Source: Bacteroidales bacterium UBA6267 (GTDB taxonomy: Bacteria; Bacteroidota; Bacteroidia; Bacteroidales; UBA1556). From it: 64,000 nt of DNA. Positions 9,429-17,103 of the stretch are shown here, one piece after another. A program made the position numbers and the translations under genes. The DNA is taken from the NCBI GenBank assembly GCA_002440745.1, contig DJVB01000004.1, positions 1 to 64,000 on the forward strand, read 5' to 3'. How positions within the stretch are numbered: the first letter of the stretch is position 1; every line of letters begins with the position of its first letter. The notes beneath the pieces were generated by a model that was not told the DNA's origin, ran no database searches, and saw only the letters and a list, made by a program, of their open reading frames with translations.

Positions 9429-10892
9429 TCACTCCTTCACAAATTTCCCCACAAATCTCTGTCCTTTGGCGGTGAGGCCTTCGAGGAGGTAAATGCCCGG
9501 GCTAAGTTGCTCAACCGAAAGCTCTTGCCCTGCCTTGACTTGGCCAAAGCTTTGAACCAATCTTCCGGTGCTGCTAAAGATTTGTAGCGAAACCGACTCT
9601 TCATTAGACTGCTGCCAATCAATAGTGATGTGAGTGGTGGCAGGGTTGGGGAAAAGTTTTAGCTTCGTGATTTCTTTAAAAACATCTTTTGACCAAACAA
9701 CGCTTCCATTCTCATCAACTTTGATTAAAACCACACTTAAGTTATTTAAATTATCTGTTAGGTCATCCCGACTTGCCATTATTAATATTCCATTGTCGGA
9801 TGTAGCAATTACATTCATTGCAGTATAATAGGCATCTCCGCCAATTAATTTCTGCCATATAATATTTAAGTTGGTATCCATCTTAATTAATAATAGATTG
9901 GAAGGTGTAGTTGCTCCAAATAGCGGAAGGGACATAGGAGAATAAATACTACCTGTATAATACAAGTTGTTATTTAATATACTCATTGCATCATATAAGG
10001 CAGGGTAATTTGTTGAATCACCATTTCCAAATTCCAATGAATCAATCAACTCACTATTTATTTTCGTTTTTATTACTGCAAAAACCTTTTGGGGAGGAAT
10101 TGTATTTGTGTATTTAAAACCAGATGTAAAATAGGAATTATCATCAATAACAATAGAGGAATAATATTGACGTGCAGCAACTGAAATTTGAAAGGTTTGT
10201 AATAAAACTAAATTAGTGTCATATTTATATAATTCACCAGATGGAGCAACAGAAAAAGAATACCCATGCGAATAATAGTAATCATCAATAATCATAAGAT
10301 TTGAAAATAACCGATCCTCAGAAAAAGGCAAACTGTTAACATTCCAATAATCAAATAATTTATTAGTCTTAAAAATAAAAGAACTAAACTTAGATCCGTT
10401 ATAGGAATACCCGTTAATGATGATATTCTCATGCTTATCAAATTTGCAAGTAGCGTATCTAATAAGATAGTTACCAACCACTTCGAAGAAAAAAGTATCC
10501 AAAGGGTTTAAACTGTAATCTGTTTTCAAAATAAAAAGAGAGCTATCAGAAGGAGCTAAATATGAAGATTGAAATATTTTTCCAAACCCTAAAAAGTAAT
10601 AATTTAAGGAATCAATTAATACATCTTGTATCATCCAATCATTGGTTTTTCCTGTAAAGTAAAAAGCAGAATCAATTATAGTTCCAGCGCTATTTATTTT
10701 GATTACGAATGGTCGGCATCGATTTTCAGAAATGACATCTCTATATCCACCAACTATATAATTTCCTTCCAAATCTTCTTTAACTCGAGATGTTCTAAAG
10801 TTTTCGGCTGAAGGATATATCTTTGAAAAAAGAGTTTGACTGTTTACAGAAATTGTAAAAGTTATAATAATTGTAATAATTAAATATTTCAT
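9429..10892 (-). CDS. T9SS type A sorting-domain secreted protein
   Basis: A 487-aa secreted protein with a short signal peptide (residues 1-18, ending VNS) and a body of beta-rich repeats, followed from residue ~414 by a T9SS sorting domain (FPNPATTHITIDW to GKFVKE). The sorting domain matches that of the gene at 7643-9103 in all but a few residues, and the DNA there (9429-9640) is nearly identical, while the bodies share only general fold features such as TSDNGIL. Like its neighbour it probably folds as a propeller-like exported protein of unknown ligand. A strong hairpin lies just upstream of its start. The lipoprotein gene precedes it on the same strand. Confidence 0.85.
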   Translation of the reverse strand: MKYLIITIIITFTISVNSQTLFSKIYPSAENFRTSRVKEDLEGNYIVGGYRDVISENRCRPFVIKINSAGTIIDSAFYFTGKTNDWMIQDVLIDSLNYYFLGFGKIFQSSYLAPSDSSLFILKTDYSLNPLDTFFFEVVGNYLIRYATCKFDKHENIIINGYSYNGSKFSSFIFKTNKLFDYWNVNSLPFSEDRLFSNLMIIDDYYYSHGYSFSVAPSGELYKYDTNLVLLQTFQISVAARQYYSSIVIDDNSYFTSGFKYTNTIPPQKVFAVIKTKINSELIDSLEFGNGDSTNYPALYDAMSILNNNLYYTGSIYSPMSLPLFGATTPSNLLLIKMDTNLNIIWQKLIGGDAYYTAMNVIATSDNGILIMASRDDLTDNLNNLSVVLIKVDENGSVVWSKDVFKEITKLKLFPNPATTHITIDWQQSNEESVSLQIFSSTGRLVQSFGQVKAGQELSVEQLSPGIYLLEGLTAKGQRFVGKFVKE

Positions 10893-10906
10893 GGTCAGGT
10901 ATATTT

Positions 10907-10938
10907 TGCAGCTTCCGTTAATTAAAGCGGAAGCTGCA
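10907..10938 (-). other. 11-bp perfect inverted repeat between two minus-strand genes
   Basis: TGCAGCTTCCG (10907-10917) pairs with CGGAAGCTGCA (10928-10938) across a 10-nt loop. It lies 10 bp past the lipoprotein stop and 14 bp before the T9SS start. On the minus strand the stem is followed by AAAATAT rather than a T-run, so it is not a standard terminator. It could be an intercistronic mRNA stability or attenuation element. Confidence 0.6.
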
Positions 10939-10948
10939 TTTTAAACAA

Positions 10949-11965
10949 TTATAACAAGGACAAATTAGGATAACTAAAAATATATGATTCTCCATAAATC
11001 GGATACATTTTGTGCCATATAATATCAGGATTTAGTGAAGTTGTCATTTCAGACTCTAAATCAGTAAAGATTATTGTCTTGTTTGAAGGCAAATAGATTT
11101 GTTCAATTTGCAATATATTGTTCACATACCAATTTATATCAGAATTAGATAAACAAGGATTTCCCCATTGATCAGTATATTTAAAAAGTAAAAAATCCCA
11201 AAATTGTGTTGGATTTGTTTGACCATATTGAAGAGGAACATCTAATGGATAAATCCATCCAGCGTTTTGAGTTTGTGCACCTCCAACATTTAAATATACT
11301 AAACCTGGTGCAATGTACCTATAAGCTGATAATTTTTTTTCTATAATGTCTGTAGCATCCATACCTTGGTGATTTCCATCACAATCTCCCAAATCAATAC
11401 CCCATTTCCAACCCAAATCTGAAAATTCTTGATTAGCCTTGCCCAGTACGGAGTGTTGCTCAATATTTAGCTGACCACTTTCATAGCTTTCATTTATAAT
11501 ATCACAAACAATAAAAAATTTGTTATCTGCTGTGATATTTTCATATTGGCTCTCTAATTCATCGGCAAGAAAATCATAAGCTTCTTGAATTTGGACAATA
11601 TTGAAGGTCTCGGTCGCTGCCTCCTCTATTTGAGTACTTGTCATATTCAAATCATACAAATCTGAGTGGGATTCATCACCTTCGTATTGCCAAATATAGG
11701 CATACTTATAATTTAGTGCAGCCTCCAGATACCAAACAGTACTATCGACGGAATAATTCCAATCCTCGCTTCCCTCATATTCAGAATTTTCACGCACCAA
11801 ATCCATCTTTTGAATAAAATCCATAATCAATGCTTCTGTAGGATCAACACTTAAATACATTCGAACTCCTTCTTGAGAGTTGATTTCCAGTTCTTCACTT
11901 TTTGAACAGGACATTATATAAATTAATGGTATTAAGACCATTAAACTAAATATTAACTTTTTCAT
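10949..11965 (-). CDS. Orphan lipoprotein, function unknown
   Basis: A 338-aa protein that I do not recognise. It begins with a lipoprotein signal (hydrophobic core LIFSLMVLIPLIYI and lipobox IMSC, Cys20), followed by a Ser/Glu-rich stretch. The mature part is acidic and Trp/Tyr-rich; it contains a helical segment with ADELESQYENITADNK and a Gly/Asp-rich segment (WGIDLGDCDGNHQGMDATD) in the middle, and it ends in a Tyr-rich tail. There is no T9SS domain. It probably sits in a membrane leaflet facing the periplasm or exterior. It lies between two copies of a direct repeat, upstream of a T9SS gene, and so belongs to the accessory island. Confidence 0.7.
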   Translation of the reverse strand: MKKLIFSLMVLIPLIYIMSCSKSEELEINSQEGVRMYLSVDPTEALIMDFIQKMDLVRENSEYEGSEDWNYSVDSTVWYLEAALNYKYAYIWQYEGDESHSDLYDLNMTSTQIEEAATETFNIVQIQEAYDFLADELESQYENITADNKFFIVCDIINESYESGQLNIEQHSVLGKANQEFSDLGWKWGIDLGDCDGNHQGMDATDIIEKKLSAYRYIAPGLVYLNVGGAQTQNAGWIYPLDVPLQYGQTNPTQFWDFLLFKYTDQWGNPCLSNSDINWYVNNILQIEQIYLPSNKTIIFTDLESEMTTSLNPDIIWHKMYPIYGESYIFSYPNLSLL

Positions 11966-12480
11966 ATAACAACTATTTTTTGATTAAACATAGAATTAAT
12001 TTTTGTCTTTAGGAAATCCTTGATTTTACACGCCCAAGTGACGACAGTAAAATAAATGGCGAACCACTTATCCCTTCCTACTCTGTCTTTTTAGATTCAA
12101 GATTTGAGTTGCACTCATCTGAAAGGGTTTTGCCTGTGCACTTCTGCAAAACTTCATCTCAGACTCCTGCCATCGGGCAAACCAATGCTCAAATCACACA
12201 TCAGTCCGGCCTAAACCTCCTCAACTCTATGATAGCCACTTCGATCGGAACCCCATATCGAAGCAGCTCAGAACAATTCTGTTGATTCTGCATAACCAAA
12301 AAATGTCTCCCAAAAGGGATGCCTTTGGCAAAATACTAAAAGAACGCTTCCTTTTTCTTCCGGTTTTTCCAAGCTTTTTATGGCAATCGAAAAGCGGATT
12401 TAAAACCGCAAAATGCCAAGAAAAAACCCTTTTTACAAACCAAAAGAAACCCTTAAACCAAAACGTAACTGCTTGATTAA

Positions 12481-12500
12481 TATATATATATATATATATA
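12481..12500. repeat. (TA)10 microsatellite
   Basis: Ten uninterrupted TA dinucleotides, located 15 bp before copy B of the 113-bp repeat. Such tracts are prone to slippage. No gene depends on it in any obvious way. Confidence 0.9.
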
Positions 12501-12515
12501 CTCCGTGAAATTTCT

Positions 12516-12629
12516 CGGGAATCAGTCAAACTCGAATCTATGTAAATGTTGTGATTCATCTGCAATTAATGTCGTGATTTAAGAGAGCCAAAGATAGTAA
12601 TTTTTTAAAATGCAAGGAAAAAAATTAGA
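12516..12629 (+). repeat. 113-bp direct repeat, copy B
   Basis: The second copy of the element at 9168-9280, in the same orientation. The match runs from CGGGAATCAGTCAAACTCGA through ATGTTGTGATTCAT to AATGCAAGGAAAAAAATTA. Differences cluster in the middle (TGGGCAATTAATGTAGC versus CTGCAATTAATGTCGTG). It lies ~100 bp beyond the stop of the class IV aminotransferase. Confidence 0.85.
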
Positions 12630-12727
12630 AATTAGATTTGTTTTTTTTTCAGACTTAATTATTTAGAATCCAAGTTCAAAGCTATACCTTTTCATTATAA
12701 TCCATCTTTTGAAATCCATTCGGGACT

Positions 12728-13555
12728 TTATATAAATCTTTCTTGTATCATTTTTTGATTAAAATACTTCATGATTTCTCTTACTACACGATTTTTAGGG
12801 TCGTAATTGTTGTTTTCGATGGCTTTTACAGGTAATACACCAATGGAAGTGCCGGTTAGAAATACGGCTTCATAATCTGTGATTTCGTGATGGACTATTG
12901 CTTGATATATAATGGTTAGTCCCATGTTTTCTATAATTCTTATCACCTTTTTTCTGGTAACTCCTGCTAATATCATAAGGTCAGGTGCTGTGTAAATTTT
13001 TCCTTCTTTTATAAAAAAAACATTGGATTTGCTACCTTCGGTTATCTGCCCGTGCTTGTTTACTAAAAGTGTCTCAAAAGCTCCGGTTTTTATTAGGAGT
13101 TCCGCAGTCTTTATTTTTATCTCTTCTTGAAACTGTTTGATTTGTTGGTTTTTACGTTCGTCATACTGAAATATAACCTTTACTCCATCACGGTATAATT
13201 CTTCAGGAGGATAAAAAAAGGTGGTTAAATAGGCAACTGTGGTTCCGGCTTTTGGAAAAACATCAATGCGAACATTGCCTTCGGGAAAGTTGTTTTTAAC
13301 AAATAACTCCCGCATTTCATCAGTCGAGGGCAGGTGAATAGTTTTCGGCTTAGCTCCGAGTCCGGCTAACGATATTTTCAAACGGCTTATATGGTCGTCA
13401 AAAAAAAATAATTCTCCGTTATATCGCACTACCTCATAGACCGGACTTTCGCTCTTGTACAAATCAAAAGTCGTGTCCAAAGGCAAAAATTCTCCGTTTT
13501 TCCAATAGTATTTACTCGAATTATGTAAACTAATCATCATAAAATTTCTTGACAA
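12728..13555 (-). CDS. Class IV PLP-dependent aminotransferase
   Basis: A 275-aa fold-type IV PLP enzyme, in the family of branched-chain aminotransferase, D-amino acid aminotransferase and 4-amino-4-deoxychorismate lyase. It begins with the usual YYWKNGEF start and the HISRLK motif (FFDDHISRLK). The probable PLP lysine is Lys140 (IKQFQEE aligned with the IKSLNYL of relatives), about 18 residues before the GAFETLLVN strand. The ITEGSKSNVFFI motif and the C-terminal EAVFLTGTSIGVLPV loop follow. Length fits the family. Sequence alone does not decide between PabC-like and transaminase activity. Its start could also be 15-18 bp further in. It is divergent from the hpt operon. Confidence 0.85.
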   Translation of the reverse strand: MSRNFMMISLHNSSKYYWKNGEFLPLDTTFDLYKSESPVYEVVRYNGELFFFDDHISRLKISLAGLGAKPKTIHLPSTDEMRELFVKNNFPEGNVRIDVFPKAGTTVAYLTTFFYPPEELYRDGVKVIFQYDERKNQQIKQFQEEIKIKTAELLIKTGAFETLLVNKHGQITEGSKSNVFFIKEGKIYTAPDLMILAGVTRKKVIRIIENMGLTIIYQAIVHHEITDYEAVFLTGTSIGVLPVKAIENNNYDPKNRVVREIMKYFNQKMIQERFI

Positions 13556-13740
13556 AGTTCAAGCTGCAATTAAAATAAAATTTTGTCACCTAATATCTAA
13601 AAACATTTAAACCTAATGATATGACTGATTTTCTTCATAATGCATTGTTTTTGCGATTAGTTGCGAATTGTATAATTGAGTTATTTTTTACCTAATTACA
13701 GATTTTCTGAAAATATTCCCTTAACATTAATTGATTTTCA

Positions 13741-13748
13741 TATCTTTG
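13741..13748 (+). promoter_or_regulatory. -7 promoter element of the hpt operon
   Basis: TATCTTTG is an exact match to the Bacteroidota TAnnTTTG -7 element and lies 39 bp before the hpt start codon. The -33 element is not clear; TTAA near 13721 is the only candidate. Confidence 0.55.
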
Positions 13749-13787
13749 CTCACCTCAAAGTTCAAATCTTAGGGAATAATCAATTCA

Positions 13788-14330
13788 ATGAATCAAAACA
13801 TCATAAAAGTTATCGATAAGGAGTTTTCTGTGTTTATCACCAACAAGGAGATTGAAGCTTCTATTGAGAAAATGGCGGAAAAGATCAATCAGGATTATAA
13901 AGGAAAGAAACCGATTTTTCTTGTAATTCTGAATGGTGCATTTATGTTTGCTGCCGATTTGTTTAAAAAACTGACGATTGATTGCGAGATTTCTTTCGTG
14001 AAACTTTCGTCATATCATGGCACCTCCACAACAGGGCGGGTGAAGTCGCTTATTGGACTTAATGAAAGCATCGCCGGCAGGCATATCATTGTTGTTGAGG
14101 ATATTATCGACACCGGAATTACTATGGAGCACTTGCTTGAAGAATTGGACAGCAAGCATCCGTTAGATATTCGCATTGCCACTTTATTGTATAAACCTTT
14201 AGCATTTCAAAAAGATTATACCATCGACTATATAGGATTAGAAATTCCAAATGATTTCATTATTGGATATGGTCTTGATTATGATGGTTTTGCGCGTAAT
14301 TTACCCGATATTTATAAACTTGTTAAATAG
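13788..14330 (+). CDS. hpt: Hypoxanthine phosphoribosyltransferase
   Basis: A 180-aa purine phosphoribosyltransferase that salvages hypoxanthine and guanine with PRPP to IMP and GMP in the cytoplasm. The PRPP-binding signature VVEDIIDTG is at residues 102-110, the flexible catalytic loop has SSYHGT at 74-79, and the base-binding end has PNDFIIGYGLDYDG. Size and motifs match bacterial HPRTs. It is the first gene of an operon: the next gene (adenylate kinase) starts 6 bp after its stop, coupling purine salvage to adenylate balance. The gene order hpt-adk-obgE is common in Bacteroidales. Confidence 0.95.
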   Translation: MNQNIIKVIDKEFSVFITNKEIEASIEKMAEKINQDYKGKKPIFLVILNGAFMFAADLFKKLTIDCEISFVKLSSYHGTSTTGRVKSLIGLNESIAGRHIIVVEDIIDTGITMEHLLEELDSKHPLDIRIATLLYKPLAFQKDYTIDYIGLEIPNDFIIGYGLDYDGFARNLPDIYKLVK

Positions 14331-14336
14331 AATACC

Positions 14337-15500
14337 ATGCTGAATATTGCTATTTTTGGGCCTCCCGGAGCAGGAAAAGGAACCCAGTCGAAGTTTTTAA
14401 TTGAAAAGTATAATTTGACTTATATTTCTACAGGCGATATTTTGCGTGAAGAAATTGCAGAAGGTTCTGAATTGGGACAAAAGGCGAAGTCGGTGATTGC
14501 TGCCGGAAAATTAGTTTCTGATGACCTGATTGTTCAGATTATCGAAAAGCGTATATTGAGCGAAAAACGCGATGGTATTCTCTTCGACGGTTTTCCTCGG
14601 ACTGTTGTTCAAGCCTATATTTTGGATGGTTTATTACTTAAGCTTAACACCCAACTTTCGTTTATGTTGAGCTTGGAAGTTCCTCGTGATGAGTTGATAA
14701 GCAGACTTTTAGAAAGAGGAAAATCTTCCGGTAGAAATGACGATAATATGGAAGTGATAGAAAGGCGTTTGTTGGAATACGACCAAAAAACACACCCATT
14801 AAAGGATTTTTATAAGGCGCGCGGAAAGTTTATCGCCATTGACGGAGTTGGGTCTATTGCCGAAATTACAACTCGCTTGAGTGATGCTATCGAAAAGACG
14901 CTTCAGCGCAAATATTTCAATATCGTTGTCACCGGAAAACCGGGCGCAGGACGCGGTACGCAAGCTAAAAAGTTGGCGGCAAAGTACAATTTAGCTTATA
15001 TTTCTACCGGAAAATTGATGCGGGACGAAATAGCTGCCGGTACCGAACTTGGGAAAACTTGCCAGGAGTTTATGAATGCTGGTGATTTGGTTCCTGATGA
15101 ATACCCAATTCGCCTTATCGAGCAGGTGATTCGCGATAATCCGCATGTTAATGGTTTTGTTTTCAAAGGATTTCCTCGAACTTTAGTGCAGGCTTATATT
15201 TTGGATGGCTTGCTCAAAAAAATTAATTCAAAGGTGGATATTGCCATCGAAATGGATTGTAAAACATTGGTTGCCATCAAGCGACTTTCTGCACGTGGTA
15301 AAACGTTGAAAGCCAGAACTTATGATATGAATACGGATGTAATTATTCACCGTCTTGAAGAATGGCAAAATACCATCAAAAAGGATGTGGTTGATTTCTA
15401 TGTTCGTCAGGATATTATAGTGAAAATTGATGGTACTGACGAAGATGAAGTAGTATTCCAACGAATCGATAGTGTAGTATCGAAACGCATTGGAAAATAA
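14337..15500 (+). CDS. adk: Adenylate kinase with tandem second, degenerate kinase-like domain
   Basis: A 387-aa protein, about twice the usual length of ~190. Residues 1-190 form a complete short (LID-less) adenylate kinase that interconverts AMP, ADP and ATP: P-loop GPPGAGKGTQ (Lys14), STGD at 31-34, FDGFPRT (Asp84, Arg88), then GRNDDN and IERRL. Residues ~192-387 are a second copy of the fold, with GKPGAGRGTQ (the P-loop Lys is Arg206), STGK in place of STGD, FKGFPRT (Asp replaced by Lys277) and an altered LID segment. The second copy has lost residues needed for catalysis, so I infer a regulatory, structural or nucleotide-sensing role. It sits between hpt and obgE with 6-bp spacers. The reading frame is continuous and no frameshift is seen. 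Confidence 0.93.
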   Translation: MLNIAIFGPPGAGKGTQSKFLIEKYNLTYISTGDILREEIAEGSELGQKAKSVIAAGKLVSDDLIVQIIEKRILSEKRDGILFDGFPRTVVQAYILDGLLLKLNTQLSFMLSLEVPRDELISRLLERGKSSGRNDDNMEVIERRLLEYDQKTHPLKDFYKARGKFIAIDGVGSIAEITTRLSDAIEKTLQRKYFNIVVTGKPGAGRGTQAKKLAAKYNLAYISTGKLMRDEIAAGTELGKTCQEFMNAGDLVPDEYPIRLIEQVIRDNPHVNGFVFKGFPRTLVQAYILDGLLKKINSKVDIAIEMDCKTLVAIKRLSARGKTLKARTYDMNTDVIIHRLEEWQNTIKKDVVDFYVRQDIIVKIDGTDEDEVVFQRIDSVVSKRIGK

Positions 15501-15506
15501 ATAATT

Positions 15507-16505
15507 ATGGCACAAAGCAATTTTGTTGATTACGTAAAAATATTCTGTCGTTCGGGAAATGGCGGTAGTGGTTCGGCTCATTTGCGAACTGAAAAATTTG
15601 TCCCCAAAGGTGGACCGGATGGTGGAGATGGTGGCCGTGGCGGTCATGTAATAGTGAAAGGGAATGCCCAAATGTGGACATTGCTTCCTTTGCGTTACAC
15701 CAAGCATATCCGAGCCGGACATGGTGAGTCGGGGAGTAAACAAACGAGCACCGGTGCCAATGGAGCAGACGCTTATATCGAAGTGCCATTAGGTACGGTG
15801 ATAAAAGATGCGGAGACCGAGGAAGTTCAAGGTGAAATTACCGAGGACGGACAGGAAATTATTATTATGCCCGGAGGTCGTGGCGGTCAGGGAAATGCGC
15901 ATTTTAAATCGGCAACAAACCAAACTCCACGTTACGCCCAACCCGGCGAACCCTATCAGGAGGGATGGAAAATCTTAGAGCTTAAATTGCTTGCTGATGT
16001 CGGTTTGGTCGGATTTCCAAATGCAGGCAAATCAACCTTGCTTTCGGTGGTTTCAGCTGCAAAACCTGAAATAGCCAACTATCCTTTCACGACTCTCGTT
16101 CCCAATCTTGGTATTGTTTCTTATCGCGATCACCGCTCCTTTGTTATGGCCGATATCCCCGGGATAATTGAAGGTGCTGCTGATGGTAAAGGTTTGGGAG
16201 TCCGGTTTTTACGCCATATTGAGCGAAATTCAGCTCTTCTATTCATGATTCCGGTGGACAGTGATGATATTATGAAAGAATACAGGATTTTGCTTTCTGA
16301 ACTCGAAAAGTATAATCCGGAACTTTTAGACAAAAACCGACTTTTAGCAATAACTAAAATTGATATTTTAGACGAACAAATGTTGGCTGAACTTGAAAAA
16401 ACTTTGCCCGATGATTTAGATTATGTTATGATTTCTTCTGTTTCAGGCATTGGTATTCAGCAACTTAAAGATAAAATATGGATAAATTTAAATAAATATG
16501 AATAG
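15507..16505 (+). CDS. obgE: GTPase Obg/CgtA
   Basis: A 332-aa Obg GTPase that acts in late 50S ribosome assembly and in growth and stress control. The Gly-rich Obg fold occupies residues 1-157 (repeated GGPDGGDGGRGG and PGGRGGQG motifs). The G domain has G1 GFPNAGKST (169-177), switch I YPFTTLVPN, G3 DIPG and G4 as TKID rather than the usual NKxD, with G5 SSVSG. There is no C-terminal OCT extension, as is usual in this phylum. It is third in the hpt operon, and its last 8 bp overlap the PAP2 gene. Confidence 0.96.
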   Translation: MAQSNFVDYVKIFCRSGNGGSGSAHLRTEKFVPKGGPDGGDGGRGGHVIVKGNAQMWTLLPLRYTKHIRAGHGESGSKQTSTGANGADAYIEVPLGTVIKDAETEEVQGEITEDGQEIIIMPGGRGGQGNAHFKSATNQTPRYAQPGEPYQEGWKILELKLLADVGLVGFPNAGKSTLLSVVSAAKPEIANYPFTTLVPNLGIVSYRDHRSFVMADIPGIIEGAADGKGLGVRFLRHIERNSALLFMIPVDSDDIMKEYRILLSELEKYNPELLDKNRLLAITKIDILDEQMLAELEKTLPDDLDYVMISSVSGIGIQQLKDKIWINLNKYE

Positions 16506-17103
16506 GATGATTGATTTTTTTCAAAGTATCGACCAGCAACTTTTTTTGTTTTTTAATGGTTTTCATAATCCATTTTTCGATACCATAATGTCTGCGATTA
16601 GCAGCAAATCGTTGTGGATTCCTCTCTATCTTCTTTTTATCTGGTTGCTTTGGAAAGTTTATAATCGCGGTTTTTGGTTGCCCTTAATTATAGTGGTGTT
16701 TGTAGTTGCGGTTGCTGACGCAAGCAGTGTGCATTTATTTAAAAATGTTTTTGAACGGCTTCGGCCTTGTCACAATCCCCAACTTTTGGAGCTTGTTCAT
16801 ACTGTCGATGGAAAATGTGGTGGTCAGTATGGATTTGTTTCGAGTCATGCAGCCAACATGTTTTCGATTGCAACCATAATGTGGCTATTTATCCGAAAGC
16901 GTTTTCACAAATCTTACCTTTGGCTTTCCTTTTGGGCTGCTTTAGTGGCTTATAGTAGGGTTTATCTCGGAGTGCATTATCCGGGCGATATTCTTGGCGG
17001 TGCTGCACTTGGTATGTTGGTCGGTTTACTTGGCTATAGTTTATTCCTTGCCTTGCCTTGCAAAAAAATCAATTGTTCCGGCAAAGAGGAATATAAACCG
17101 TAA
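16498..17103 (+). CDS. PAP2 family membrane phosphatase
   Basis: A 201-aa integral membrane phosphatase with about five or six transmembrane helices. The three catalytic motifs of the PAP2 superfamily are present: KNVFERLRP (KX6RP), SSHA in place of PSGH, and SRVYLGVHYPGD (SRX5HX3D). Family members dephosphorylate undecaprenyl pyrophosphate, phosphatidic acid or related lipid phosphates at the membrane; which one cannot be told here. The start overlaps the obgE end by 8 bp, implying translational coupling. The 3' end overlaps the convergent histidine kinase gene by 35 bp. Confidence 0.9.
   Translation: MNRMIDFFQSIDQQLFLFFNGFHNPFFDTIMSAISSKSLWIPLYLLFIWLLWKVYNRGFWLPLIIVVFVVAVADASSVHLFKNVFERLRPCHNPQLLELVHTVDGKCGGQYGFVSSHAANMFSIATIMWLFIRKRFHKSYLWLSFWAALVAYSRVYLGVHYPGDILGGAALGMLVGLLGYSLFLALPCKKINCSGKEEYKP

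Larger units (their letters stand above)
11966..12727. other. 762-bp noncoding stretch in the accessory island
   Basis: No supportable gene. It contains a moderately GC-rich part (12040-12300) with stop codons in all frames, a purine/pyrimidine-skewed part (12300-12440) with open frames on both strands (12227-12565 minus, 12282-12476 plus) that lack recognisable domains, a (TA)10 tract and copy B of the 113-bp direct repeat. It may be degraded remains of mobile or duplicated DNA, but I cannot identify a parent. Confidence 0.5.

Noticed and set aside
12227..12565. Overlapping open frames on both strands, possible remnant gene
   Set aside because: No conserved domain recognised on either strand, and the frame includes the TA tract and part of the direct repeat.
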